Under the pieces are notes generated by a model. That model was given only the letters and a program-made list of their open reading frames with translations. It did not search any database and was not told the origin of the DNA. A program made the position numbers and the translations under genes. Shown here piece after piece: positions 1 to 7,741 of a stretch of DNA of 64,000 nt (positions are counted from its first letter, which is position 1; every line of letters starts with the position of its first letter). Source of the stretch: Gelidibacter algens (GTDB lineage Bacteria; Bacteroidota; Bacteroidia; Flavobacteriales; Flavobacteriaceae); assembly GCF_001678675.1 (NCBI RefSeq), contig NZ_LZRN01000003.1, positions 1 to 64,000 of the forward strand. The letters run 5' to 3'.

Positions 1-1
1 T

Positions 2-181
2 TATGAAACTTCTTTTCGGAGAATACATTCTGAATATGACAATGGTGTAGTCTCTTGTCTTATTGTGGGAATTGCAACTTTTGGAGCTGGTCTAATTCCA
101 TGTAATGCTACAAATGTTTATAGCACATTTCATAAATTAGCAGTCGCTGAAGATCAATATAATCAATGTATGGGGAATTAA
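2..181 (+). CDS. 3' end of an unidentified gene (partial)
   Basis: An open frame runs in from the left edge and stops with TAA at 179-181, giving the last 59 residues of a protein. The segment contains a glycine-rich hydrophobic stretch (LIVGIATFGAGLIP) and three cysteines. It lies 18 bases before the next small membrane protein in the same direction, so the two may be co-transcribed. I do not recognise the family; too little is visible to assign a function. It could also be a chance open frame, but coding-like composition and the tight spacing favour a real gene. Confidence 0.5.
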   Translation, partial: YETSFRRIHSEYDNGVVSCLIVGIATFGAGLIPCNATNVYSTFHKLAVAEDQYNQCMGN

Positions 182-199
182 TTCTTAATAATAAAGGAC

Positions 200-526
200 A
201 TGGAAAATTCAAATTATCTTATAATTGCTGTCTTGTCACTCTACTTTCTGTATGATTTGTATATGAATAAAAGTTTTTTGAAGGATGGAAAGATTTTGTT
301 GCTGGGAATCTACAACATGTTATTTTTATTGATTGTAATTTCATTGGCAATTATAAATCCTACACTTATAATTAAGTACTGGTGGTTAATCTTGTTATTG
401 GCTTTACCAAGTTTTATATATCAGATTATCAGATTCAAAAAAAGTGATGAGCCTGTTCCCAACAAATATGCAAAGCTCGGTGTACTTGTATTTTTTGTAA
501 TTTTTGTAACTATTAAAATATTTTAA
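200..526 (+). CDS. small membrane protein, unknown function
   Basis: A 108-residue protein with an ATG start and four likely membrane segments: roughly residues 5-18, 30-52, 57-75 and 93-107, with a short basic-acidic stretch (FKKSDEPVPNK) before the last. The family is not recognised. It starts 18 bases after the preceding partial gene and ends just before the rpsU promoter, so it is probably the last gene of a unit that begins outside the window. No catalytic motif is visible. Confidence 0.6.
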   Translation: MENSNYLIIAVLSLYFLYDLYMNKSFLKDGKILLLGIYNMLFLLIVISLAIINPTLIIKYWWLILLLALPSFIYQIIRFKKSDEPVPNKYAKLGVLVFFVIFVTIKIF

Positions 527-553
527 GCTCAAAGTAATTATTTTGTTATTTAA

Positions 554-583
554 TTGTACAATAAAATTTACTTTTTATATTTG
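554..583 (+). promoter_or_regulatory. promoter of rpsU (Bacteroidota sigma-A type)
   Basis: A TTG at 554-556 and TATATTTG at 576-583 are separated by 19 bases and match the Bacteroidota consensus TTG-N(17-23)-TAnnTTTG. Transcription should begin about 7 bases downstream, near 590, leaving a leader of about 30 bases that carries the strong Shine-Dalgarno sequence. Confidence 0.75.
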
Positions 584-604
584 CAACCTGAAATTCTAAA
601 AGAG

Positions 605-610
605 AGGAGG
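605..610 (+). promoter_or_regulatory. strong Shine-Dalgarno sequence of rpsU
   Basis: AGGAGG, inside AGAGGAGGTT, lies 10 bases before the rpsU ATG. This is nearly perfect complementarity to the 3' end of 16S rRNA and stands out in a window where genes generally lack any Shine-Dalgarno sequence. In Flavobacterium ribosomes the anti-Shine-Dalgarno is covered by bS21 and its neighbours, so a strong site on the bS21 mRNA is expected to allow autoregulation. Confidence 0.8.
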
Positions 611-620
611 TTAAGACACT

Positions 621-815
621 ATGTTAATAATACCAATTAAAGATGGAGAGCAAATAGATAGAGCTCTAAAGCGTTACAAACGTAAGTTTGATAAAACTGG
701 TACGAAGCGTCAATTGCAAACGCGTAAGCAGTTTAACAAACCTTCTGTTGAGCATAGAGCTTTGATTCAAAAAGCCCAATATGTTCAACGGTTAAGAGAT
801 CAAGAAAACATGTAA
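621..815 (+). CDS. rpsU: 30S ribosomal protein bS21
   Basis: A 64-residue basic protein, the normal length for bS21, beginning MLIIPIKDGEQIDRALKRYK and ending in a basic helix (RLRDQENM). It binds the small-subunit platform near the 3' end of 16S rRNA. In Bacteroidota it helps sequester the anti-Shine-Dalgarno, which explains why most genes here have no Shine-Dalgarno sequence. The start is fixed by AGGAGG 10 bases upstream. The gene has its own promoter and is followed within 30 bases by an intrinsic terminator, so it is probably largely a single-gene transcript, separate from xerC. Confidence 0.95.
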   Translation: MLIIPIKDGEQIDRALKRYKRKFDKTGTKRQLQTRKQFNKPSVEHRALIQKAQYVQRLRDQENM

Positions 816-842
816 CCGTTCTATTGAAATCAAATAAAAGGG

Positions 843-869
843 ATTCCTGCACTAGCAGGAATTTTTTTT
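843..869 (+). terminator. intrinsic terminator after rpsU
   Basis: ATTCCTGC, loop ACTA, then GCAGGAAT forms an 8-base-pair stem followed by a run of T, a classic Rho-independent terminator 28 bases after the rpsU stop codon. Confidence 0.85.
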
Positions 870-908
870 GCCCTATATTTAAGAATCTAACTCATAAATG
901 GTCTCTCC

Positions 909-1820
909 ATGTCCATATCAAATCCACAGTTTTCTTCCTTTTCTGAATATTTACTCTATGAAAAAAAATATTCTGAATTGACCGTCAAGGCGTATCTTAC
1001 AGATCTTGAGAGCTTTTCAAAATTTGTCACTGAGACATATGGTTCTACCAGCCTTCAAGACGTGAATTATCCACAAATTAGGCGCTGGATTGTGGTTCTT
1101 GTGGAGCATAAGATTTCCAATAGGAGTGTGAACCGTAAGGTGTCATCCTTGAACTCTTACTTTAAATTTTTGATAAAGACAGAAACCATTCAAGCCAATC
1201 CCTTATCAAAACACAAAGCTTTAAAAACCAGTAAAAAAATCCAAATACCATTTTCACAAAAAGAAATGGAAGATGTGATGCAAATCCTAGAAAAGGAAAC
1301 TGACTTTGAAGGGGTCAGGAACCGTCTTATTGTAGAACTTTTTTACGCTACAGGAATTAGGCGCATAGAACTCATTCAAATTAGGATTAGAGATATTGAC
1401 TTAGCCAACAAAACCTTAAAGGTTCTCGGGAAGAGAAACAAAGAGCGGTTTATACCGTTAATCAACAGTGTAGTGGTTACTATAAATAACTATATGCAGT
1501 TAAGAAATGAATTGGAAATAATTGAAAATAAAGAATATCTGTTTTTAACCAAAAAAGGGTTAAAAATATATGAAACGCTTGTTTACAGAATTATTAATGA
1601 GTATTTTAGTGAAGCATCTTTAAAAGTAAAAAAGAGTCCGCATATATTGAGGCACTCATTTGCGACTCACTTGCTTAATGAAGGAGCAGATCTAAACGCT
1701 GTTAAGGAATTGCTTGGGCATTCAAGTTTAGCGGCGACCCAGGTTTATACACACAATAGTATAGCCGAATTAAAAAAAGTGTATGAAAATGCACATCCAA
1801 GAAGTAAAAATAATACCTAG
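909..1820 (+). CDS. xerC: tyrosine recombinase XerC/XerD type
   Basis: A 303-residue tyrosine recombinase of normal Xer length. An N-terminal SAM-like DNA-binding domain (about 1-100) precedes the catalytic domain (about 115-295). Catalytic residues are visible: Arg in ATGIRRIEL (about 151), Lys in the LGKRNK hairpin (about 175), His-x-x-Arg in HILRHSFATH (245/248), His271 in LGHSS and Tyr280 in QVYTH. The role is most likely resolution of chromosome dimers at dif by XerCD, acting in the cytoplasm. The rpsU-xerC-hpf-tuf order is the conserved flavobacterial arrangement, which argues for a housekeeping Xer enzyme rather than a phage integrase. Whether it corresponds to XerC or XerD cannot be settled here. 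Confidence 0.9.
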   Translation: MSISNPQFSSFSEYLLYEKKYSELTVKAYLTDLESFSKFVTETYGSTSLQDVNYPQIRRWIVVLVEHKISNRSVNRKVSSLNSYFKFLIKTETIQANPLSKHKALKTSKKIQIPFSQKEMEDVMQILEKETDFEGVRNRLIVELFYATGIRRIELIQIRIRDIDLANKTLKVLGKRNKERFIPLINSVVVTINNYMQLRNELEIIENKEYLFLTKKGLKIYETLVYRIINEYFSEASLKVKKSPHILRHSFATHLLNEGADLNAVKELLGHSSLAATQVYTHNSIAELKKVYENAHPRSKNNT

Positions 1821-1904
1821 TGTCTAACCCAAATGAAAGCATGAAATTGTAAAACATGAAGTTTAATTAATTTTATGCTATGAATTTCTTAAAAAAACGA
1901 ACAG

Positions 1905-2207
1905 ATGAAAGTAAACATGCAATCAGTTAACTTTAGTGCGGACAAGAAGTTGATCGACTTTATTCAAAGAAGAATGGATAAGTTAGATTTATTTTATGAT
2001 AAGGTCATCCAGTCTGATGTCTACCTCAAAGTTGAGAACACAAGTGATAAAGAGAACAAAATATTTGAGGCTAGAGTGAATGTGCCGGGAGATAGCTTTG
2101 TAGTAAAGAAACAATGTAGGACCTTTGAAGAAGGCGCAGATATGGCCGTTTCATCGCTAGAAAGGCAGTTGAAAAAGAGAAAAGAGAAATTAAGATCACA
2201 TATTTGA
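1905..2207 (+). CDS. hpf: ribosome hibernation promoting factor, short form
   Basis: A 100-residue HPF/RaiA (sigma-54 modulation protein) family member with the beta-alpha-beta-beta-beta-alpha pattern. Its start, MKVNMQSVNFSADKKLIDFI, is typical, as is the basic C-terminal helix (SLERQLKKRKEKLRS). It binds the 30S decoding centre and blocks tRNA and mRNA binding in stationary phase. It is the short type, lacking the C-terminal dimerisation domain of long HPF. It follows xerC and precedes the tRNA-tuf unit, as in related flavobacteria. Confidence 0.92.
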   Translation: MKVNMQSVNFSADKKLIDFIQRRMDKLDLFYDKVIQSDVYLKVENTSDKENKIFEARVNVPGDSFVVKKQCRTFEEGADMAVSSLERQLKKRKEKLRSHI

Positions 2208-2228
2208 TAAAAATTTTTAAAAAAATGT

Positions 2229-2258
2229 TTTGATTAAATAAATAAATCTATACATTTG
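2229..2258 (+). promoter_or_regulatory. promoter of the tRNA-tuf unit
   Basis: TTTG at 2229-2232 and TACATTTG at 2251-2258, 18 bases apart, match the Bacteroidota primary promoter consensus. It lies 52 bases before tRNA-Thr(TGT) and probably drives the tRNA cluster and tuf. Confidence 0.75.
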
Positions 2259-2309
2259 CAGTCCGTTAGAAATAGCGGGCTTTTTTATTGAAGGAAAAGA
2301 TCATAAAAA

Positions 2310-2383
2310 GCCGATGTAGCTCAGCTGGCTAGAGCAGCTGATTTGTAATCAGCAGGTCGTGGGTTCGAGTCCCTCCATCGGCT
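2310..2383 (+). tRNA. tRNA-Thr(TGT)
   Basis: Cloverleaf readable by eye: acceptor GCCGATG/CATCGGC, D arm GCTC...GAGC, anticodon stem GCTGA/TCAGC with loop TTTGTAA (anticodon TGT), T loop GGTTCGAGTCC. The 3' CCA is not encoded. A second copy at 21092 differs by one base in the acceptor stem. Confidence 0.95.
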
Positions 2384-2491
2384 CTTAATTCCTGCGAAGG
2401 TAGGAATCTCAAAGTAGTAGTTTTTGGGAAATGTTCATTAAAAGATTGAAGTGAAATTTTGAATTTTATATTTGGAATTTTAAATTGTTTT

Positions 2492-2573
<82 letters not shown>

Positions 2574-2600
2574 CAAAACTTTTAAATAAGCTACTGTCAA

Positions 2601-2784
2601 AAGCTCGCTTTTGTAAAGTAGTGTTTTAAAAGTTTTAGTAAGGGGTCACCCTTACGGATCACCGACCGCAGGGAGGTAATCCAATCAACATGAAAAAGCT
2701 TTTAAGCTCGCTTTTGTAAAATAGTGTTTTAAAAGTTTTAGTAAGGGGTCACCCTTACGGATCACCGACCGCAGGGAGGTAATC
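2601..2784 (+). repeat. 81-base direct repeat, two copies
   Basis: Copies at 2601-2681 and 2704-2784 are identical except for one base (GTAAAGTAG versus GTAAAATAG) and lie 103 bases apart start to start. Each contains a small perfect hairpin, TAAGGG-GTCA-CCCTTA, and an AGGGAGGT tract. The pair lies between tRNA-Tyr and tRNA-Gly and is not coding. It looks like a recent tandem duplication in the spacer of the tRNA operon. Confidence 0.85.
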
Positions 2785-2842
2785 AAAAAAGTTCATTGAA
2801 TATTGGAATTTGGAATTTCTTTAAATGGAATTTCATAAAATT

Positions 2843-2915
2843 GCGGGAGTAGCTCAGTTGGTAGAGCGTCAGCCTTCCAAGCTGAATGTCGCCGGTTCGA
2901 ACCCGGTCTCCCGCT
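2843..2915 (+). tRNA. tRNA-Gly(TCC)
   Basis: Acceptor GCGGGAG/CTCCCGC, anticodon stem TCAGC/GCTGA with loop CTTCCAA (anticodon TCC), T loop GGTTCGAACCC. The last bases of the gene plus flank (CCGCTCAAAAGTGGAA) recur at 2954-2969, a short duplication of the tRNA 3' edge. Confidence 0.95.
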
Positions 2916-3118
2916 CAAAAGTGGAATGTCGTCACGCCGAAAGGCGCGATCATCCGCTCAAAAGTGGAAAATGGTTACGTGTAAAGCGTAGTCCCCACTT
3001 AAAAAGAGGATATCATCGCAAGAACTTAGCGAGTGGTTTCCTGCTCTAAATTAATTTACGAGTTACGTACTGCGATTTGCGAATCGTACATCAGAAAATC
3101 GGTTATCGTAAATGAACC

Positions 3119-3190
3119 GCCGGTGTAGCTCAGGGGTAGAGCGTTTCCTTGGTAAGGAAGAGGTCACGAGTTCAATTCTCGTCATTGGCT
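3119..3190 (+). tRNA. tRNA-Thr(GGT)
   Basis: Acceptor GCCGGTG/CATTGGC with two G-T pairs, anticodon loop TTGGTAA (anticodon GGT), T loop AGTTCAATTCT. It lies 67 bases before tuf, the usual place for this tRNA in Bacteroidota. Confidence 0.93.
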
Positions 3191-3257
3191 CTTTTTTTGA
3201 ATAAGCAAAATTAAATTTTTGAACACTAATATAAATAAAGATTAAAATAAATTAAAC

Positions 3258-4445
3258 ATGGCAAAGGCAACTTTCGATCGTTCAAAACCACATTTAAACA
3301 TTGGTACTATTGGACACGTAGATCACGGTAAAACAACTTTAACTGCTGCTATTACTAAAGTATTAGCTGATGCAGGTTTTTCAGAAGCAAGATCATTTGA
3401 TCAAATTGATAACGCTCCAGAAGAGAAAGAAAGAGGTATTACAATTAACACATCACACGTAGAATACGCAACAGCAAACCGTCATTACGCACACGTTGAC
3501 TGTCCAGGTCACGCGGATTACGTAAAGAACATGGTTACTGGTGCTGCTCAAATGGATGGTGCTATTCTGGTAGTTGCAGCGACAGATGGCCCAATGCCAC
3601 AAACTCGTGAGCACATCCTTTTAGGACGTCAGGTAGGTATTCCTCGTATGGTTGTATTCATGAATAAAGTGGATATGGTTGATGACGAAGAATTATTGGA
3701 ATTGGTTGAGATGGAAATCCGTGACCTATTATCTTTCTATGATTATGATGGTGATAATGGTCCTGTTATTCAAGGTTCAGCTTTAGGCGCACTTAACGGT
3801 GAGCAAAAATGGGTTGATACAGTTTTAGAATTAATGGCGTCAGTTGATGTATGGATTGAAGAGCCTTTAAGAGAAATTGATAAGCCTTTCTTAATGCCTA
3901 TTGAAGATGTATTCTCAATTACTGGTCGTGGAACTGTGGCTACAGGTCGTATCGAAACTGGTATTGCTAAAACTGGAGATCCGGTTGAAATCATAGGTAT
4001 GGGAGCTGAAAAATTGACTTCTACAGTTACTGGTATTGAAATGTTCCGTCAAATTCTTGATAGAGGTGAAGCTGGAGATAATGCAGGTATCTTATTAAGA
4101 GGTATTGAAAAATCTCAAATTACTAGAGGAATGGTTATTGTTAAGCCAGGTTCTGTAACACCACACGCTAAATTTAAGGCTGAGGTTTACGTCTTGAAAA
4201 AAGAAGAAGGTGGTCGTCACACACCATTCCATAACAACTATCGCCCACAGTTTTACGTACGTACAACTGATGTAACAGGTAACATCATGCTTCCTGACGG
4301 TGTTGAAATGGTTATGCCAGGTGACAACTTGACTATCACTGTTGAATTGATCCAAAAGATTGCAATGAATGTAGGTTTGCGTTTCGCAATACGTGAAGGT
4401 GGACGTACAGTTGGTGCAGGTCAGGTAACTGAAATTTTAGACTAA
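3258..4445 (+). CDS. tuf: elongation factor Tu
   Basis: A 395-residue EF-Tu, normal length. The GTPase domain shows P-loop GHVDHGKT (about 18-25), the switch II motif DCPGHADY, and NKVD for guanine specificity. The two beta-barrel domains follow, ending [11 protein letters not shown]. It delivers aminoacyl-tRNA to the ribosome. It has no Shine-Dalgarno; the leader before ATG is A/T-rich, as usual in this phylum. It sits in the tRNA-tuf-tRNA-secE-nusG block and is likely co-transcribed with the upstream tRNAs. Codon use is strongly biased, as expected for a highly expressed gene. Confidence 0.98.
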   Translation: MAKATFDRSKPHLNIGTIGHVDHGKTTLTAAITKVLADAGFSEARSFDQIDNAPEEKERGITINTSHVEYATANRHYAHVDCPGHADYVKNMVTGAAQMDGAILVVAATDGPMPQTREHILLGRQVGIPRMVVFMNKVDMVDDEELLELVEMEIRDLLSFYDYDGDNGPVIQGSALGALNGEQKWVDTVLELMASVDVWIEEPLREIDKPFLMPIEDVFSITGRGTVATGRIETGIAKTGDPVEIIGMGAEKLTSTVTGIEMFRQILDRGEAGDNAGILLRGIEKSQITRGMVIVKPGSVTPHAKFKAEVYVLKKEEGGRHTPFHNNYRPQFYVRTTDVTGNIMLPDGVEMVMPGDNLTITVELIQKIAMNVGLRFAIREGGRTVGAGQVTEILD

Positions 4446-4466
4446 TTATATAGTTAAATATCAATT

Positions 4467-4494
4467 AAGGCGTCTTGATTATTCAAGGTGCCTT
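4467..4494 (+). promoter_or_regulatory. hairpin between tuf and tRNA-Trp
   Basis: AAGGC-GT-CTTGA / TCAAG-GT-GCCTT forms a bulged stem with a 4-base loop just after tuf. It lacks a T-run, so it is more likely an RNA processing or stability element, releasing tRNA-Trp from the tuf transcript, than a terminator. Confidence 0.4.
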
Positions 4495-4505
4495 GATTTA
4501 TATTT

Positions 4506-4578
4506 ACGGGTTTAGCTCAGTTGGTAGAGCACTGGTCTCCAAAACCAGGTGTCGTGAGTTCGAGTCTCTCAACCCGTG
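4506..4578 (+). tRNA. tRNA-Trp(CCA)
   Basis: Acceptor ACGGGTT/AACCCGT, anticodon stem CTGGT/ACCAG with loop CTCCAAA (anticodon CCA), T loop AGTTCGAGTCT, discriminator G. It lies between tuf and secE, a conserved location. Confidence 0.95.
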
Positions 4579-4665
4579 CAGAGCAATTTAAATCGTTTCA
4601 AGTAATGGTTTAAATGAAGTTAATAAAGAATTAGAAGCTCTCATTTTAAAATAAACACAACTGTA

Positions 4666-4860
4666 ATGGCAGGATTTGTAAATTATATTTCAGAATCATT
4701 TGGTGAATTAAAAAACAATGTGACTTGGCCAACATGGGCTGAAGCTCAACGTTTAACCATAGTTGTAGCTGTGTTCTCAATTATATTTGCTTTGGCAATT
4801 TGGGGAGTTGATACCGTTTTTAGTAGAGTTATCGAGGCTTATTTCAGCTGGATCAAGTAA
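4666..4860 (+). CDS. secE: preprotein translocase subunit SecE
   Basis: A 64-residue short SecE with one C-terminal membrane segment (about 28-52). The amphipathic helix motif typical of SecE, with the conserved VTWPTWAEAQRLT, precedes it. It clamps SecY in the inner-membrane translocon. It lies directly upstream of nusG, as in most bacteria. Confidence 0.95.
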   Translation: MAGFVNYISESFGELKNNVTWPTWAEAQRLTIVVAVFSIIFALAIWGVDTVFSRVIEAYFSWIK

Positions 4861-4875
4861 AATACAAATAAGAGA

Positions 4876-5433
4876 ATGTCTGAAACTAGTGGAAATAAAA
4901 AATGGTACGTTGTAAGGGCTGTAAGTGGTCAAGAAAACAAAATCAAAACTTATATAGAAAATGAAATCACCCGTTTGGGTCTTGAAGATTTTGTGGACCA
5001 AGTTTTGGTGCCTACTGAAAAAGTGATACAAATCCGTAACGGAAAAAAGGTAAACAAAGAGAAAGTTTATTTTCCTGGTTACATTATGATCCAAGCCAAT
5101 TTGAGTGGTGAGATTCCTCATATTATTAAATCCATTACAAATGTTATTGGGTTTTTAGGGGAAACAAAAGGTGGAGATCCTGTGCCTTTAAGACAATCTG
5201 AAGTGAATAGAATGTTAGGTAAAGTAGATGAACTTACAGTTGATGCAGATTCAAATATGGCCATTCCTTTCACCATTGGTGAGACTGTAAAAGTAATTGA
5301 CGGGCCATTTAATGGCTTTGATGGAACCATTGAAAAAATAAATGAAGAAAAGCGTAAACTTGAAGTGATGGTGAAAATTTTCGGAAGAAAGACACCGTTG
5401 GAGTTGAGTTATATGCAAGTTGAAAAAGTTTAA
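4876..5433 (+). CDS. nusG: transcription termination/antitermination factor NusG
   Basis: A 185-residue NusG with an N-terminal NGN domain ([27 protein letters not shown]) and a C-terminal KOW domain (about 128-185) containing [13 protein letters not shown]. It binds RNA polymerase and modulates pausing, Rho termination and coupling to the ribosome. It begins 15 bases after secE and precedes rplK, the conserved order. Confidence 0.97.
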   Translation: MSETSGNKKWYVVRAVSGQENKIKTYIENEITRLGLEDFVDQVLVPTEKVIQIRNGKKVNKEKVYFPGYIMIQANLSGEIPHIIKSITNVIGFLGETKGGDPVPLRQSEVNRMLGKVDELTVDADSNMAIPFTIGETVKVIDGPFNGFDGTIEKINEEKRKLEVMVKIFGRKTPLELSYMQVEKV

Positions 5434-5501
5434 TAATTGTTACATATAGATCGTATGTCTTTCAGCTTCCAATGGAAAGAGGTACAACTAAAATTTTAAA
5501 A

Positions 5502-5939
5502 ATGGCAAAAGAATTAAGTAAAGTAGTTAAGCTACAAGTTCGGGGAGGTGCAGCGAATCCATCGCCACCGGTAGGACCCGCTTTAGGAGCTGCTGGAGTT
5601 AATATTATGGAATTCTGTAAGCAATTTAATGCTAGAACTCAGGATAAGGCGGGTAAAGTATTACCTGTTGTAATTTCTGTTTTCAAGGATAAATCGTTTG
5701 ATTTCGTTATTAAGACTCCACCAGCTGCGGTACAATTATTGGAAGCGGCCAAATTGAAAAAAGGATCTGGAGAACCGAACAGAAAGAAGATAGCAAAAGT
5801 AACCTGGGATCAAATTAAAGCAATTGCTGAAGACAAAATGCAAGATTTAAATGCATTTACATCTGCAAAAGCTATGGATATGATTGCTGGAACAGCAAGA
5901 TCAATGGGTATTACTGTAACAGGTAAAAAACCTAATTAA
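5502..5939 (+). CDS. rplK: 50S ribosomal protein uL11
   Basis: A 145-residue protein starting [16 protein letters not shown]. An in-frame ATG 30 bases earlier (5472) would add ten residues with no family support, so 5502 is chosen. The N-terminal domain carries the proline-rich helix ([12 protein letters not shown]) that contacts EF-G. The C-terminal domain binds 23S rRNA in the GTPase-associated centre and ends [17 protein letters not shown]. Confidence 0.97.
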   Translation: MAKELSKVVKLQVRGGAANPSPPVGPALGAAGVNIMEFCKQFNARTQDKAGKVLPVVISVFKDKSFDFVIKTPPAAVQLLEAAKLKKGSGEPNRKKIAKVTWDQIKAIAEDKMQDLNAFTSAKAMDMIAGTARSMGITVTGKKPN

Positions 5940-5951
5940 AAAATTTCTGAA

Positions 5952-6641
5952 ATGGCAAGAGTAACAAAAAAGCAAAAAGAGGCAAGAGCTAAAGTTGACA
6001 AAAACAAACTTTATTCTCTTGAAGAGGCTTCGGCTTTATTAAAAGAAATCACCTATACAAAATTTGATGCTTCAGTGGATATCGCTGTAAGACTGGGAGT
6101 TGATCCTCGTAAAGCAAACCAAATGGTAAGAGGTGTTGTTTCTTTACCTCACGGAACTGGAAAGGACATGAAAGTTCTTGCATTGGTGACACCTGACAAA
6201 GAGCAGGAAGCTAAAGATGCAGGTGCTGATTATGTAGGATTGGATGAATACCTTGAGAAAATCAAAAATGGTTGGACAGATGTTGACGTTATCGTTACCA
6301 TGCCAGCAATCATGGGTAAATTAGGTCCTTTAGGTAGAGTATTAGGCCCAAGAGGTTTAATGCCAAATCCTAAAACAGGTACAGTAACTATGGATGTAGC
6401 TAAAGCAGTTGCAGAAGTAAAAGCTGGTAAAATTGACTTTAGAGTAGACAAAACAGGTATCGTTCACGCTCCAATTGGAAAAGCATCATTTAGTGCTGAC
6501 AAATTATTGGATAACGCAAACGAACTTTTAACAACTCTAATAAAAATGAAACCTGTGGCGGCTAAAGGTGTGTATGTAAAGAGCATCTTTCTCTCAAGTA
6601 CCATGAGTCCAAGTATATCAATTGATACTAAAATAGGTTAG
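5952..6641 (+). CDS. rplA: 50S ribosomal protein uL1
   Basis: A 229-residue uL1 of normal length, with the rRNA-binding stretch [20 protein letters not shown] (about 125-144). It forms the L1 stalk at the E site and in many bacteria represses its own L11-L1 mRNA. It begins 12 bases after rplK. No Shine-Dalgarno is seen. Confidence 0.97.
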   Translation: MARVTKKQKEARAKVDKNKLYSLEEASALLKEITYTKFDASVDIAVRLGVDPRKANQMVRGVVSLPHGTGKDMKVLALVTPDKEQEAKDAGADYVGLDEYLEKIKNGWTDVDVIVTMPAIMGKLGPLGRVLGPRGLMPNPKTGTVTMDVAKAVAEVKAGKIDFRVDKTGIVHAPIGKASFSADKLLDNANELLTTLIKMKPVAAKGVYVKSIFLSSTMSPSISIDTKIG

Positions 6642-6659
6642 TAGTTAAACTTTAATATT

Positions 6660-7181
6660 ATGACAAGAGAAGAAAAATCACAAGTTATTGAAGAGTTGAC
6701 TGCTCAATTAGCGGATAATACACATATCTATTTAACTGATATATCTGGATTAAACGCAAAAAACACTTCAGAATTACGTCGCGCCTGCTTTAAAGCAGAT
6801 ATTAAAATGGCGGTCGTAAAAAACACATTATTGAATAAAGCTATGTCAGCTTCTGATAGAGACTTTGGAGATCTTCCAAGTACTTTAAAAGGAAACACTT
6901 CAATAATGTATTCAGAAACTGGAAACGCTCCAGCTAAGGTAATTAAAGCATTCCGTAAAAAATCTGATAGGCCATTGCTTAAAGGAGCTTTTATTGAAGA
7001 AGCAATTTACATTGGTGATGAGCAATTAGATGCACTTGTTGACATCAAGTCAAGAGAAGAGTTGATTGGAGACATCGTAGGATTGTTACAATCTCCAGCT
7101 AAAAACGTTATCTCTGCACTTAAATCAAGTGGTGGTAAATTAGCAGGCATCTTAAAAACATTATCTGAAAAAGAAGGGTAA
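6660..7181 (+). CDS. rplJ: 50S ribosomal protein uL10
   Basis: A 173-residue uL10 starting MTREEKSQVIEELTAQLADN. The N-terminal globular domain binds 23S rRNA with uL11. The C-terminal helix (NVISALKSSGGKLAGILKTLSE) is the docking site for bL12 dimers. It is followed after 59 bases by rplL. Confidence 0.96.
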   Translation: MTREEKSQVIEELTAQLADNTHIYLTDISGLNAKNTSELRRACFKADIKMAVVKNTLLNKAMSASDRDFGDLPSTLKGNTSIMYSETGNAPAKVIKAFRKKSDRPLLKGAFIEEAIYIGDEQLDALVDIKSREELIGDIVGLLQSPAKNVISALKSSGGKLAGILKTLSEKEG

Positions 7182-7240
7182 TCAACACAGTACGCACTTA
7201 AACAAATTATATTTTATTAAAATTATTAAAACGATAGAAA

Positions 7241-7615
7241 ATGGCAGATTTAAAAGATTTCGCAGAAAAATTAGTTAATTTAACAGTAAAAGAAGTTAAC
7301 GAATTAGCTACAATATTAAAAGATGAGTATGGTATCGAACCAGCTGCTGCTGCTGTTGCAGTTGCTGCAGGTGGCGGTGGTGCTGCTGAAGCGGCTGAAG
7401 AGCAGTCAGAGTTTAACGTAGTTCTTAAAGCAGCAGGTGCTTCAAAATTGGCAGTTGTTAAATTGGTAAAAGAATTGACTGGTTTAGGTTTGAAAGAAGC
7501 TAAAGAATTAGTTGACAATGCACCAAGCAACGTTAAAGAAGCTGTTTCTAAAGATGAAGCAGAAGCTTTGAAAGCTCAATTAGAAGAAGCTGGAGCAGAA
7601 GTTGAGCTTAAATAA
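7241..7615 (+). CDS. rplL: 50S ribosomal protein bL12
   Basis: A 124-residue bL7/L12. The N-terminal dimerisation helices ([21 protein letters not shown]), an alanine/glycine-rich hinge (about 38-52) and the factor-binding C-terminal domain ([15 protein letters not shown]) are all visible. Multiple dimers form the flexible stalk that recruits translation GTPases. A strong hairpin lies just downstream, before rpoB. Confidence 0.97.
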   Translation: MADLKDFAEKLVNLTVKEVNELATILKDEYGIEPAAAAVAVAAGGGGAAEAAEEQSEFNVVLKAAGASKLAVVKLVKELTGLGLKEAKELVDNAPSNVKEAVSKDEAEALKAQLEEAGAEVELK

Positions 7616-7638
7616 GCTTAACCCAAACTACAAATTTT

Positions 7639-7676
7639 GGTTTAGGTCTTCCGAATTATTCGGAATGACCTAAACC
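7639..7676 (+). promoter_or_regulatory. hairpin (attenuator or processing site) between rplL and rpoB
   Basis: GGTTTAGGTC and GACCTAAACC pair over 10 bases, with an inner CCGAA/TTCGG stem, 23 bases after rplL. The weak tail CTTTTGTG suggests partial termination. In E. coli this junction carries an attenuator and an RNase III site that set the ribosomal protein to polymerase ratio; the position here suggests the same role. Confidence 0.6.
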
Positions 7677-7741
7677 CTTTTGTGTATATTAAATGTACAT
7701 AAAAAAACAATTATTATTTTTAATCAAAATCTCGTTCATCG

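Noticed and set aside
2690-2719. Mini-frame MKKLLSSLL after AGGGAGGT in the repeat
   Set aside because: Nine codons, present after only one copy and built from the repeat edge; no evidence of function.
2825-3049. 74-codon open frame over tRNA-Gly
   Set aside because: It covers the tRNA and its flank; a by-product of the tRNA sequence.
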